Source of the DNA: Valencia hispanica
Lineage: Eukaryota > Chordata > Actinopteri > Cyprinodontiformes > Valenciidae
NCBI GenBank assembly: GCA_963556495.2
Contig: OY747723.1
Span: forward strand, 13,176,501-13,240,500
DNA: 64,000 nucleotides
Direction: 5' to 3'
The position numbers and the translations under genes were made by a program. Under the pieces are notes generated by a model. The model worked only from the letters and a program-made list of their open reading frames with translations, was not told where the DNA came from and ran no database searches. Positions 21,985 through 32,530 of this stretch are shown in pieces. The number at the start of each line of letters is the position of its first letter. The first letter of the stretch is position 1.

Positions 21985-23010
21985 TTCTTATTCAAAAATA
22001 CTTTATTGATCCCCAAGGGAAATTAAGTGTTGTTGTAGCTCATACAATTAAATCTTTAAGAGTTGTTGTATATGATGATGGCTGTGGGCAGGAAGGATTT
22101 CCTGTAGAGGTCTGTGTTGCAGCAAAACTGAAGATGTATCCGACTCAAGACACTCTATTGTTGTTGGATAGTCTCATCAAGAGGATGCTCAGGGTTGTCC
22201 ATAGGTTTTCTGATTTTATGAAGAATCTTTCTTTGCATCATCATCTCCAGATATTCCACAGTCGTCCCCAGAGCAGAACCAGCCTTCTTCATCAGATTGT
22301 TGAGCCTTTTTAAGTCCCTGGCTCTGATGCTGCTACCTCAGCAGATGATGGCTGAAGAGATTACACTCTCCACAACAGACTTGTAGAAGATTTGCAGAAT
22401 GTTGCAGCAAACCTTGAAGGACCTAAGTTTCCTCAAGAAGTACAGTCTGCTCTGTCCCTTCTTGTAGACGGCTTCACTGTTGCGCCACCAGTCAAGTCTG
22501 TTGTCCAGTTGAACACAAAGGTATTTATACTCCTCAACCAGCTCCACTTCTTCACTCATGATGAAAACAGGGTTTGGCTTATCCCTGTTTCTGAAATCTA
22601 CAATAATCTCCTTTGTTTTCTTCACATTCAAGGAAAGTGGATTGTTTCCACACCATGTCACAAAGAGGTCCACCAGCTCTCTGTATTCAGCTTCTTGTCC
22701 ATCTCTGATACACCCGACAATTGCAGAGTCATCTGAGTATATCTGCAGATGACAGGTCTCTGATTTGTACTGGAAGTCTGAGGTGTACAGAGTGAAAAGG
22801 AATGGTGAGAGTACGGTTCCCTGTGGTGCTCCTGTGCTGCTGACCAACTGGTTTGACACACAATCCTTCTGTCTCATAAATCTGTGGCCTGTTTCTCAGA
22901 TAAAGGCAATTGTTGAGGCCTGTGTCTTCAGGAGTTTCTGACAAAGCAATTCAGGCTGAATTGTGTTAAATGCACTGGAGAAATCAAAGAATATGATCCT
23001 CACATCAGAC
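21985..23010 (-). mobile_element. CR1/Rex1-like LINE, 5'-truncated
   Basis: The 3' end at about 21990 has ATACTTTATTGATCCC on the plus strand, the same terminus as the copy at 46.69 kb. The minus strand encodes VRIIFFDFSSAFNTIQPELL (motif A), GAPQGTVLSPFLFTLYTSDF (motif B), QIYSDDSAIVG (catalytic motif C), DLFVTWCGNNPLSLNVKKTK and GQSRLYFLRKLRSFKVC. The longest intact frame is 22877-22338 (179 codons). Stops lie upstream and downstream. The 5' half, including the endonuclease, is absent. Confidence 0.88.
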
Positions 23011-23289
23011 CAGACCACCGGGTATCACCTCTCGATTAGCCACTACAGGCCTCCTACAGAGCATCTCAGGAATGTAATAAATTATCTAAAAGCATTAGAG
23101 AACTAAAGGGCATGTATTCTTCTAAAAAGGTATCAAAATTTAATTTTACCTTTGGATCTACCTGAATGTTTTAGGTATTGTATTGAAGATTGGAAACTTA
23201 CAAGTTAAATACATCTGTTTTTTGTAATCTGAAATGTATTCATTTTGTTTGTAAAATGTCATATTTGTAATTGTCATTGTGGTATTGTA

Positions 23290-23385
23290 GATTATCATAT
23301 TTTATTAACTGGACCCCAGGAAGATTAGTAACCACTCTGGTGGAAACTAATCTGGATCCAAATAAATAAACAAATACATGTTTTT
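23290..23385 (+). mobile_element. LINE 3' end fragment
   Basis: CTGGACCCCAGGAAGATTAG, then GGTGGAAACTAATCTGGATC and an AAATAAATAAACAAATAC tail. The 3' end at 56.5-56.59 kb has the same plan (CTGGAAGAGTAGCTG, AGCTAATGGAGATC, AAATACAAATAC), so both come from related LINEs. Confidence 0.55.
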
Positions 23386-23499
23386 GTGCCCAGTGTGAGG
23401 TTTGCGCAAACCTTTGATAAATCAGGCCCTATGTCTACTCCTCCGTGTTTTGTGGCTGCAGTAAGGTTTATACTTGACTTACTTTTCTAATTAACTATG

Positions 23500-24225
23500 T
23501 TGGGAATCCATTTTCCACAAACGAACCGAACATACTGTTGGATGGCAGGAAGCCATTTTCCCCAGATGGACTGAGCAGACTGCATTTCCCAGCATTCCTA
23601 ACGATGACCCCAACATACTCCTATTGGTCCATGGCCACCAATGGTGACATCAATGATGACATCACGGCCAAAGGGCTATAACAATGGTGGTGGTGGCTAT
23701 TTCAAATTGTTCTCAGCAGAAACTTCTGCTATAGAGAGGACGTCTCACCGGTGAAGACTCTCTTTTGTTCTGACCCGCTGGACCAGGGAGAACTCTCATT
23801 TCAAAGCTTCGAAGTGCCTACTGCTGTCTGTGCATCCACCTTGGGTTAGTTCTTTACGACATCAACCTGCAAACCCTCTGGCCTGCAGTTGGGACACACA
23901 GTCCTAAAATCCTGTGCCAGGTTCTATGTCTCTTGTTTATTTGCTGAACTACAGACACATTTTGCTCCCCTGTTTGTGGACTGGACCTCCCTCAAAGCAA
24001 AGTAGGACTGAACTGGTTCATTTAACGTAATCTTATGTATGGGCAGATAAATAGGGAAAATAGAGTTCTTAATAAGTTAGATCTCGTTCATTGTTTTTTT
24101 TAATTGTTTTTAAGCGCTGAACCTGTTGGCTCATTTAGCATTGCCGCACTCATAAGTTTGTGAGCTGTATTATTTGCTGTTTTAAACTGTTTTTTAACCT
24201 GAGCGGATCCCACTCTTCCTTTCTC
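23500..24225 (+). repeat. Unclassified segment, possible LTR or leader
   Basis: It begins near TGTTGGGAATCC and includes a promoter-like GGGCTATAACAATGG and a transcribed-looking C/T-balanced stretch. No protein, primer-binding site or second copy in the window supports a retroelement firmly, so the LTR reading is tentative. Confidence 0.2.
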
Positions 24226-24244
24226 TTTTCCTCGTCCTCTCTCG

Positions 24245-25627
24245 CTGTCTGATCACCTGGTCAGCTCGGGCTGTGGTAGAACCACAGTGCTGGTTCTGAT
24301 GGACCTCAGTGCAGCATTTGACACTCTTGATCATGATATACTATTGGAACGACTGGAAAGCTGGGTTGGACTCTCTGGTACAGTACTTGGCTGATTTGAG
24401 TCTTACCTAAAGAACAGGGACGTCTTTGTTTCAAAAGGAAACTTTTCATCAGAAGAAATAGAAATTGCATGTGGGGTGCCCCAGGGCTCCATCCTGGGGC
24501 CCCTCTCATTTAATATTTACATGCTCCCACTAGCCCAGATTATAACAACCAATAAGACAAGCTACCATAACGATGCAGATAATACTCAGCTCTACATTCC
24601 GAGGTGACTTTGAACCCCTCCAAATTTAAGTAAATGCATCAAGCAAATCAATGGATGGATGTGCCATAACTTTCTTCAGCTGAACAGAAACAAAACAGAG
24701 GTAATTATTTTTGGACCTAAAGAGGAACGATCAAGAGTCAGCACACAGCTTCAGTTAATACAGCTAGAAACTACTGATCAGCCCAAAATGTAGGTGCAGT
24801 AATGGACTCAGACCTGAACCTCCAGGGTCACATAAAGGCAATAACAAGGTCAGCCTTCTATCACCTGAAGAAAATTTCTAGGATTAAAGAACTAATGACA
24901 GGACAGGACAGGATGACAGGACCTAGAAAAACTCATGCATGTGTTTATCTTTAGTCGGATTGATTACTGCAACAGCTTTCTCACCTGTCTGCCTAAAAAG
25001 TCAATCAGACAGCTGCAGCTGATCCAGAACGCTGCTGATCGCGTCCTCACCAAAACCAGGAAATTAGAGCACATCACCCCAGTTCTAAAGACCTTACACT
25101 GGCTCCCTGTAGCGCAGAGAATAGACTTCTAAATACTTTTACTAGTTTATAAATCAATGAATGGCTCAGCACCAAAGTATATTGAAGATCTGCTGTTACT
25201 ATACCAACCCACCAGAACACTCTGGTCCTCTAATTCCAGTCTATTCAGCATCCCTAGAATTAGAACCACACACGGAGAGGCAGCTTTCAGTTTCTACGCT
25301 CCTCTAATCTGGAACAAACTTCCAGAAAACTGCAAAGATGCTGAAACACTGAGTTCTTTTAAACCAGAACGAAAAACGTATCTGTTTAGAGCTGCCTTTT
25401 GAGTAATGTTTTGATGCATCATGTTTTGTGTATGCTTCCTGCTGTTTTTACATTATATGCTTTGCAATGCCTTGATGTATCTGTGTATGCTTCTTGCTTT
25501 TTTTGCTGTATTTACTTTATATGCTTTGTCTGTGTTTTACTGCTATTTTTATTTTACCTCTTAATCATGTAAAGCACCTTGAATCACCTGGTTGTTGAAA
25601 GTGTAAAAATAAAATTGCATTGCCTTA
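24245..25627 (+). mobile_element. L2-like LINE, 5'-truncated
   Basis: The plus strand encodes, with several stops and shifts, VLMDLSAAFDTLDHDILLER (motif A), GVPQGSILGPLSFNIYMLPL (motif B), YHNDADNTQLYI (decayed YADDTQLY, motif C; the first catalytic Asp is replaced by Asn), [16 protein letters not shown], and the C-terminal LQLIQNAADRVLTKTRK, HWLPVAQRIDF, LIWNKLPENCKDAETLSSFK. The 3' end AAAGCACCTTGAATCACCTG and TAAAATTGCATTGCC is the L2-type tail also found at 12.9 kb. The copy is dead. Confidence 0.88.
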
Positions 25628-25854
25628 TTTGAAATACGCTTACGTGTTAATAATCTGTCTGTGAAATTGTATTTCATTGTTTTTAAAATGTAATGGGCTG
25701 TGTCCGTCAGTTTCTGGTGGATCTGTTTTCTTATTGGTCCCTCCAGAAAACCCCCTGTCTGTCAGTTATAAATGATTGTCAGGTACCATTAGTTGCTTTT
25801 ATATATTTTTCTCTTTTTTGGCCATATAAAGTAGACTTGGATACTTCTACTGTA

Positions 25855-26298
25855 GGTTGAAGATGAAACATTTTCTGCTGTTACAGAACTGGACAATGCT
25901 GGGAGACCCACAGAGGTATGCATATTACATAATATACACCCCCTTTATAATAAGACTAACAAATTGTTATCGTCTTTTCATTAAATATGGCTGGGAATAC
26001 ACAACAGGATGAGGGACCTTGTTCCTCAGCACATGATCTTAGCAGTGTAAGAACCTTTCTACAGCTTTCCTGTAAATATGTTCTTGTATCACTGAACAAT
26101 CCTTTTATTCATCCTTCCCAGCTGCCAGCAAAGGAACTGTATAAGGTCAATCTTCAAAGGCAGATAAGACAAAGCGAAATGGAGATGGACCATATACAGC
26201 TCAAAATAGAGGAGAAAATATTAAACATACTAAAGGCCAAACTCGAAGCAGAAATAATGGAGCGCTGTCTGAGGGTGAGCACTGTCTGTGAAGATTGA
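25855..26298 (+). pseudogene. Harbinger Myb-like (SANT) accessory protein, 3' exons
   Basis: Three exon-like pieces: VEDETFSAVTELDNAGRPTE (about 25855-25916, donor GTATGC), a short NTQQDEGPCSSAHDLS piece (about 25995-26045), and after CCCAG, LPAKELYKVNLQRQIRQSEM, EMDHIQLKIEEKI, AKLEAEIMER (about 26121-26275). PIF/Harbinger elements carry a second gene for a Myb-like DNA-binding partner of the transposase, and this wording matches its C-terminal coiled region. The N-terminal SANT exons are missing on the left, where the L2 tail lies. It is convergent with the transposase gene, as usual in this family. Confidence 0.65.
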
Positions 26299-26770
26299 TG
26301 TTAAATATTATACCACATGATTAAAAAAATAATCTTCCCTTTTTATTTCAGGACATTAAGAAATTAAAGAAGGTTTAATGTGAACTGTTTAATTGAAGTG
26401 ATGTTTGACAAATTAAGTCCCTGAGGACTCTCCCATCTCTGTCAGTTATTTGGACTGGGGTTTCCTCTCCGCCATCTTCATCAGGCTTTGGAGTATGGCT
26501 CTTTCCACGCTTAGCGTTGTGAAGAACAACACAAGCCTCTATGACGTTGCAGGCCCTCCCTGGAGTGACCCTGAGGCAACGCAGACACTGAAACCTTGCC
26601 TGAAGGATGCCGATGGTCATCTCTACCCCAGCCCGTGTTCGGCTGTGAGCCAAGTTGTATCTGGTCTGCGGTCCAGGGTCAGGTTCAGGGTGGGGTGTCA
26701 TCCTGTAGGGCACACAAAGGTACCCTCTGTCCCCCAGCAAATAGCCATTGTAGTGCGCTGTAATGGTTGA

Positions 26771-26968
26771 AGTATAGAATAGAATAGAACAATCCTTTAT
26801 TGTCCCACAAGGGGAAATTAGGCTGTAACAGCAGCAAAGTGGCAGGGAATACAAACATTTTGATTCAGAAGTAGAAAAGTATTACATTTATTTATTTACA
26901 TTTAAGAATATTAGTTACATTATCTACAAAATACAAATAATATTATTGTAGTAGAACAACAAAAAAAC
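26771..26968 (-). mobile_element. LINE/SINE 3' tail inserted in the Harbinger transposase
   Basis: AGAATAGAATAGAACAATCC, then TTTATTGTCCCACAAGGGGA and AATT, is a LINE-type 3' end with an AATAG-type repeated tail, in minus orientation. It splits the transposase between the LSNR and YLLGDRGY motifs. About 200 bases long and 5'-truncated. Confidence 0.6.
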
Positions 26969-27183
26969 CATGGTGTACAGCAAACCATACCCTGTTGGAG
27001 AGAGTGGCATGATGATGACTTCCTAAAAATTCTGGCATCATGGACAGATCATGCCCGTTTGGCCTCATTGTTGGTGATGAGGTGAGTCGCGTCACATTAT
27101 CTAGTTAGGGAAAGGCAATGATGAGTTTTATGGCTTTAAAACGGAAATATTAGGGACAAGAACTTCAGTTACCTGCACATTAA

Positions 27184-28383
27184 AGGAGTAATAACCTAGT
27201 ATTATCTTGGATACCCACGCTCTATTATAGTTTTTCAGGCCCTTCTAAAAAAGAAAAGTTGAAAAAAAGTGAGAAAAATAAACACAGAGCTCCTCTGACA
27301 CTTATTTCTGAAGGCATTATTGTCTCGTGAGATCTGATGCGTAATAATGCAAATGAGGGGCGCGTTGATTGGTGGCAGGAAGGAGGGGGGTTGACACCGC
27401 AGGTAACACTTCAGAATATCTAACCCATATCTACTACTCCTGCTAGCATACAATAGCCTCATTAGCAGTTAGCTGCTGTTTGTTACACACAGCAGAGCAA
27501 AAGAAACACACCCTTACCGTTTCAATTGCAGGCAAGTCTCTAATTGTTGGAATGCCAACTTCGTCTGATATTGTCCCAAATTTGTAAAGGATTCCGGCGT
27601 AAAAAAAAAAAAGAACAAATATTTCCATGTTGATTCTGACAGTCAACAACAGAGCGACTCACATGTGCACTATGTTTCTGGCAAAAATGGTTTTAGCTGA
27701 TTTAGCTGATTAAAATAAAAGGCTGACACGAATATGTCTTCTTAATGCATCATTGCCTGAAGAAACTTTCTGCATCTTTCACGGCCGAGTTCGTACTTCG
27801 AATCGGTGATGTGTCGGTCGCGAACGAACCGGCTCTAAGAGCTCACTCTTTGAAGTGAAGGATTGGGAACCGTTTTTTTATTTTTTTCATTCCCCCCCGC
27901 TTGTTTTGGTACATTTGGTACACATCGTTTTGCATTATTATTGGTAATAAATACACTTTAAGCAACAGAAAATCTGAGGAGCCAATTGGGAGCCGAAAGA
28001 GCCGGCTCTTTGTGGTGAGCCAAGCCAAAAGAACTGGCTCTCCAAAAAGAGCTGGAATTCCCATCCCTAGAATTCAGTAATGGCGGCGCTTGACTGAATA
28101 TGAGGGAGAGAGGGGCGAGGGAGAGGGGCGAGGGGAGGCCGGGCTTCCTGCAGCATAGGTATGCGATGTCTATATATGGTATATCCTGCGCCGAATTGAT
28201 GTCAAGTCCGCCAGAAATTAAAATCACGTATTTGAGTGCGCGTGCACATGGGCTGGTTGACGAACCCAGGGGTAAACAAACGCTTCACTTATAAATATCG
28301 GCTTCCCGGCCAGTGTATAATCGTTAGGCAATCATAACATACCTTTTTTAATGGAAAAATGAAAATTACAGGTAATGACTCCT
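27184..28383. mobile_element. TTAA-flanked DNA element (Kolobok- or piggyBac-type, non-autonomous)
   Basis: TTAA at 27180-27183 and 28384-28387 directly flanks inverted termini AGGAGTAATAACC and (reverse) AGGAGTCATTACC. Removing 27184-28387 restores the Harbinger exon across the junction (reading S-I-N-V-Q), which confirms the insertion boundaries. No transposase was recognised inside. An hAT-like piece lies within (27785-28068). Confidence 0.8.
27785..28068 (-). mobile_element. hAT-like MITE fragment
   Basis: On the minus strand it begins TAGGGATGGGAATTCCAGCT and carries repeated AGAGCCGGCTCTTT-type words and GGTTCGTTCGCGACCGAC, a common fish hAT terminus. The second terminal repeat is not found, so this is a truncated copy inside the TTAA element. 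Confidence 0.5.
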
Positions 28384-28667
28384 TTAATGCTTTGGACAGA
28401 TTTCCTATTGACATAGTCTCCCTCACTGAGCATTAATAGGAATGTGAGTGCCGTCGATGCACCCAATCACATTTGGGAACCCTGAAATTCAAAGTGATAT
28501 TAAAAAGTTAATTCCAGGCAAAAGAATATTTACCACTACTTAACCATGGTCGTGTTTTAAAAACCATGGAGCTTGTAGTAAAACTGGTTTTACAAATGGT
28601 GATTTGCCAAAGAAATCTAGGTTCACTAGAATAAACCCAAAATTTTGTAAGGGATATGAACAATACC

Positions 28668-28745
28668 CATCCATCCATCTGTACCGTTCCATCCTATGCA
28701 TGGTTGCAGGGGGGCTGGTGCCTATCCCCAGTAGTCACGGGCCGA
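28668..28745 (-). mobile_element. Short LINE/SINE 3' tail
   Basis: CCATCCATCCATCTGTACCG, then GGTTGCAGGGGGGCTGGTGC and CTATCCCCAG, is a very common teleost 3' end with an ATGG-type tail on the minus strand. It interrupts the Harbinger transposase just left of the Tc1 copy. Confidence 0.55.
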
Positions 28746-28828
28746 GAGGCGAACCCTGTTGATAAAAATATGAAGGGCAATGTACAAAATGTGTTCTGTG
28801 TTAAGACCTGACCCGCCGTTTGTCACTT

Positions 28829-30338
28829 CCAAAAGTATTCGGCCCCCTCGAACTTTTCCACATTTTGTCACATTACAGCCACAAACATGAATCAATTTTA
28901 TTGGAATTCCACGTGAAAGACCAATACGAAGTGGTGTACACGTGAGAAGAGGAACGAAAATCATACGTGATTCCAAACATTTTTTACAAATAAATAAGTG
29001 AAAAGTGGGGTGTGCGTAATTATTCAGCCCCCTTTGGTCTGAGTGCAGTCAGTTGCCCATAGACATTGTCTGATGAGTGCTAATGACTAAATAGAGTGCA
29101 CCTGTGTGTAATCTAATGTCAGTACAAATACAGCTGCCCTGTGACGGCCTCAGAGGTTGTCTAAGAGAATGTTGGGAGCAACAACACCATGAAGTCCAAA
29201 GAACACACCAGACAGGTCAGGGATAAAGTTATTGAGAAATTTAAAGCAGGCTTAGGCTACAAAAAGATTTCCCAAGCCTTGAACATCCCACGGAGCACTG
29301 TTCAAACGATCATTCAGAAATGGAAGGAGAATGGCACAACTGTAAACCTACCAAGACAAGGCCGTCCACCTAAACTCACAGGCCGAACAAGGAGAGCGCT
29401 GATCAGAAATGCAGCCAAGAGGCCCATGGTGACTCTGGACGAGCTGCAGAGATCTACAGCTCAGGTGGGGTGATCTGTCCATAGGACAACTATTAGTGGT
29501 GCACTGCACAAAGTTGGCCTTTATGGAAGAGTGGCAAGAAGAAAGCCATTGTTAAAAGAAAACCATAAGAAGTCCCGTTTGCAGTTTGCCACAAGCCATG
29601 TGGGGGACACAGCAAACATGTGGAAGAAGGTGCTCTGGTCAGATGAGACCAAAATGGAACTTTTTGGCCAAAATGAAAAACGCTATGTGTGGCGGAAAAC
29701 TAACACTGCACATCACTCTGAACACACCATCCCCACTGTCAAATATGGTGGTGGCAGCATCATGCTCTGGGGGTGCTTCTCTTCAGCAGGGACAGGAAAG
29801 CTGGTCAGAGTTGATGGGAAGATGGATGGAGCCAAATACAGGGCAATCTTGGAAGAAAACCTCTTGGAGTCTAAAACAAAACATATCCATGTGTTAGAAT
29901 GGCCCAGTCAAAGTCCAGATTTAAATCCAATCGAGAATCTGTGGCAAGATCTGAAAACTGCTGTTCACAAACACTGTCCATCTAATCTGACTGAGCTGGA
30001 GCTGTTTTGCAAAGAAGAATGGGCAAGAATTTCAGTCTCTAGATGTGCAAAGCTGGTAGAGACATACTCTAAAAGACTGGCAGCTGTAAGTGCAGCAAAA
30101 TGTGGTTCTACAAAGTATTGACTCAGGGGGCTGAATAATTACACACACCCCACTTTTCACTTATTTATTTGTAAAAAATGTTTGGAATCATGTATGATTT
30201 TCATTCCACTTCTCACGTGTACACCACTTCGTATTGGTCTTTCACGTGGAATTCCAATAAAATTGATTCATGTTTGTGGCTGTAATGTGACAAAATGTGG
30301 AAAAGTTCAAGGGGGCCGAATACTTTTGCAAGCCACTA
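28829..30338 (+). mobile_element. Tc1-like transposon, 1.5 kb (copy 2)
   Basis: Same family as 16990-18588. Terminal repeats start AAAAGTATTCGGCCCCCTCG on the left and end GAATACTTTTGCAAGCCACTA on the complement side at the right. The outermost bases are eroded: the left end lacks CAGTGGCTTGC and the right end reads CCACTATG. It lies within the first exon of the Harbinger transposase, whose frame resumes on both sides. Confidence 0.93.
29189..30121 (+). pseudogene. Tc1 transposase with the second catalytic block deleted (copy 2)
   Basis: ATG 29189 opens an intact 94-codon N-terminal frame (HTH, IPRSTVQTIIQKWKENGTTV, GRPPKLTGRT) ending at a one-base frameshift near 29470 (GTGGGGTGATC). From 29531 a 196-codon frame runs to TGA at 30119-30121: KKVLWSDETKMELFGQNEKR (first Asp), GGGSIMLWGCFSSAGTGKLV, EENLLES, then directly KTKHIHVLEWPSQSPDLNPI, ENLW (Glu). 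Relative to copy 1, exactly 87 bases (29 codons) are missing after LLES. They carried QDNDPKH with the second catalytic Asp. The frame is kept, so a catalytically dead protein could be made. Confidence 0.93.
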
Positions 30339-30545
30339 TGTGTGCGGTCTCAGGAGTTTTGTTAAATAAATTAACGACTCTTTTGAGGAACAGTCCTGCT
30401 CTTTCAAATATCCCTCTGGCTATGAAAAGACAAAGATACGTGGCCTTATCACCCTCTCAAGGTGAAAAAGATGTCGTATAATCTGTGGTTCCACATCTAC
30501 AGAATCATTATCAAAACGGCACGCCATGCTCAGAACCCTCTCTGG

Positions 30546-31545
30546 AACAAACTTACCTGGAACATAACCTGCTCCAGAGCAGTTTATGTTCAGAGATTAG
30601 GTTGCTATGGTTACTAACATACCTTGAAAGATACCTCCGTTTTTGGAACCGAAAGTGGAGGCTATCCATTAACTCACCCTTAAACTTATCCAGGTATGTC
30701 ACATAACCTGCTTTCTGGGACGGACCCCTGTTTTAGCTGCGCCCATTGTTTTACCATGTACTCATAAACAGCGCTCTGGGTTTATGTGTTTTGGGGAATT
30801 TTTTTGTCATGGTTTTCGGCGGTTTTTCGGTTGTGTTTGTGTTTGGACTCTAGAGTCTTCTGTGTTTGTGCGTTTTGTTTTCATTTCTGCTTCTGTTTCG
30901 ATACTCATTTTTAGTTAATTCCTCTGTTCGTTTCTGCTTTATTATCTCTATGTATTTAGAATGATCATTTAGAGAGAATTCCGGCTTAGTGTGTTTACCT
31001 TTTGCCTCCTGTGCCAGCTGCAACTTCTCTCCAATCTCTGCTGGTTCTTCCTCCAACCTGCATTCGTGTTGTCTTCAATCACTTCATTTCTCTGCTGGAT
31101 TCTCTGTCTTTCCATCGTATCTCAATGCATAAGCTCATTCTGATTCTTCCCATAATTTATAGCCTCAGTACATTTTAAACCAGACATGTTCATACGCCCA
31201 TAAAAATACACACAGCCATCACTGTCTGACTTTATTTCTTTTTGGTAAATGCAGGAATAAAATCATCAAACCTGACTCAGTTGCAGGAGAAATTGTACAA
31301 AATTCTAAGCATAAGAAAAGCTTAGTCTAATTTTATTGTCACTAGTTAAGTAAAAAAATATTATGTGTCCTGTCATATAGAGAATGCAAATATCTAACTG
31401 TAAGTCTGCTTTGTGCTTCTGGTAACCAAACACTAGAGGGCACACTTGTCATTGATAAGGGGCATGTGCTCATCATGCAGAACCAGAACCAGACTACCCC
31501 ATATATTGAGGTTTGAGTCGAACCTACCACATTCAGTTTCATTCC
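30546..31545. other. Noncoding stretch
   Basis: Just right of the Harbinger start codon there are inverted GC-richer words (CTGCTCCAGAGCAG at about 30567; TTACCTGGAACATAACCTGC near 30552 against AGCAGGTTATGTG near 30710 on the other strand) that may belong to the Harbinger end. Otherwise no gene was recognised. Confidence 0.4.
31428..31442 (+). promoter_or_regulatory. Second candidate CTCF site
   Basis: AAACACTAGAGGGCA, continuing CACTTG, matches CCASYAGRKGGCRS at 13 of 14 positions (A for the first C). Same orientation as the site at 16.29 kb. Prediction only. Confidence 0.35.
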
Positions 31546-31549
31546 ACCC

Positions 31550-31720
31550 AGAGGTGGGCACTAACTAGTTACATTTAGCTAAGTAACATTTTTTTGGGGG
31601 GAAAAAGTACTTTTCGATGTAGTTTTACTGCCCAATGCGTTTTACTTCCATATGGTAATATTATATTAAAGTAGTGCTTCTCTTGTTTGAGTACATTTTC
31701 TGGCTACGCTGTCCTCCTCT
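31550..31720 (+). mobile_element. hAT-type MITE fragment
   Basis: It starts CAGAGGTGGGCACTAACTAG, then TTACATTTAGCTAAGTAAC, a widespread fish hAT-derived terminus. No right end or target duplication was identified. Confidence 0.45.
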
Positions 31721-32265
31721 ACACATGATAAAAAGCCTAACTTTAGTCATTAATAAGGATAAGGTTCAGAAACGCCGTAAAAGCTGGCTGTCAGTTGTAG
31801 TGAATGTGATCTAGAGATGGGAACTTCTTTTTCCACAGAGAGGAGGCAGAAGATGAGGAGGTTGTGAACTGGTCAGGACAGCAGATGGCATCTCCATCTG
31901 TCTGGCCCGTTTAGAGAGCCCAACAGGCGAAGCTTATAAGTGCACCAGCCAGCATGTACGGCCTGGAATGATGTAGTAGCTTCCACTCATGCTCTGTGAA
32001 GTCCCTCAACTTTGAAACAAGTTTGAATCAGCTTTAAAGACTCAAGTTCTTGGAAGTTTCCTGCTTTATTATCGGTGCACTAGACTGTTAATCTGGTACC
32101 ATGCAGTTCTTGGAACTTATCAGATGGTCCACTGCTCTCTAATGAAACTGAGGCAGGGTAAAAAAAAAAAAGCTCAGTAACTGGGGCAGAGTGTCTGTAA
32201 TCTGATCGTCACCATCTTTGTCTGCCTTGAAAGTGATTAGGAGGTATCACATTTTACAGCGCCAA
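31721..32265. other. Noncoding stretch
   Basis: Nothing recognised apart from the possible continuation of the hAT MITE. Confidence 0.35.
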
Positions 32266-32269
32266 ACCT

Positions 32270-32530
32270 CTGTGCATTTTGATTGGATTATATGGGATAG
32301 ACAATCATTTCATTGTTTTTACAAATAATATTCTGAAAAGGTGTGGTGCGCATTTATATTCACCCTCCTTTCCTCTGAAACCCCTAACTGAAATCCAGTT
32401 GAACCAACTGCCTTCAAACATGCGAAGCTAGAGACTAACATTTTTGCCCATTCTTCTTTGCAGAACAGCTCAAACTTGCCGCAGATCCTCAATTGGATTA
32501 GGACATGGACTTTGACTATAACACATGAAA
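32270..32530 (-). mobile_element. Tc1-like fragment
   Basis: The minus strand encodes ELFCKEEWAKMLVSSFACL, the C-terminal wording of fish Tc1 transposase. To its left TTTTGATTGGATTATATGGG and CTGAAAAGGTGTGGTGCGCA resemble the inner part of the terminal repeat. Confidence 0.6.

Larger units (their letters stand above)
26400..30527 (-). pseudogene. HARBI1-like transposase (PIF/Harbinger), in pieces
   Basis: Reading right to left: start ATG 30527-30525, MACRFDNDSVDVEPQIIRHL, one stop after IFVFS, then KESLIYLTKLLRPH to the Tc1 insertion. The frame resumes after it as NGGSGLNTEHILYIALHIFI (28828-28745). The next exon has GFPNVIGCIDGTHIPI (about 28485-28390; first catalytic Asp). After the TTAA element comes a short intron (about 27103-27172). 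The next piece is THLITNNEAKRA, a stop, then SVHDARIF (second Asp; 27080-27000). After the LINE tail come GYLLGDRGYLCVPYRMTPHP, RTRAGVEMTIGILQARFQCL (Glu) and VIEACVVLHN. All three catalytic residues survive, but the gene is broken. Confidence 0.88.
25855..30545 (-). mobile_element. PIF/Harbinger transposon broken up by later insertions
   Basis: The accessory gene on the plus strand and the transposase on the minus strand face each other. Insertions inside it: a LINE 3' tail (26771-26968), a TTAA-flanked 1.2-kb element (27184-28383) that itself carries an hAT-like piece, a short LINE/SINE tail (28668-28745), and Tc1 copy 2 (28829-30338). The terminal inverted repeats of the Harbinger element itself were not identified, so its outer limits are approximate. 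Confidence 0.8.
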
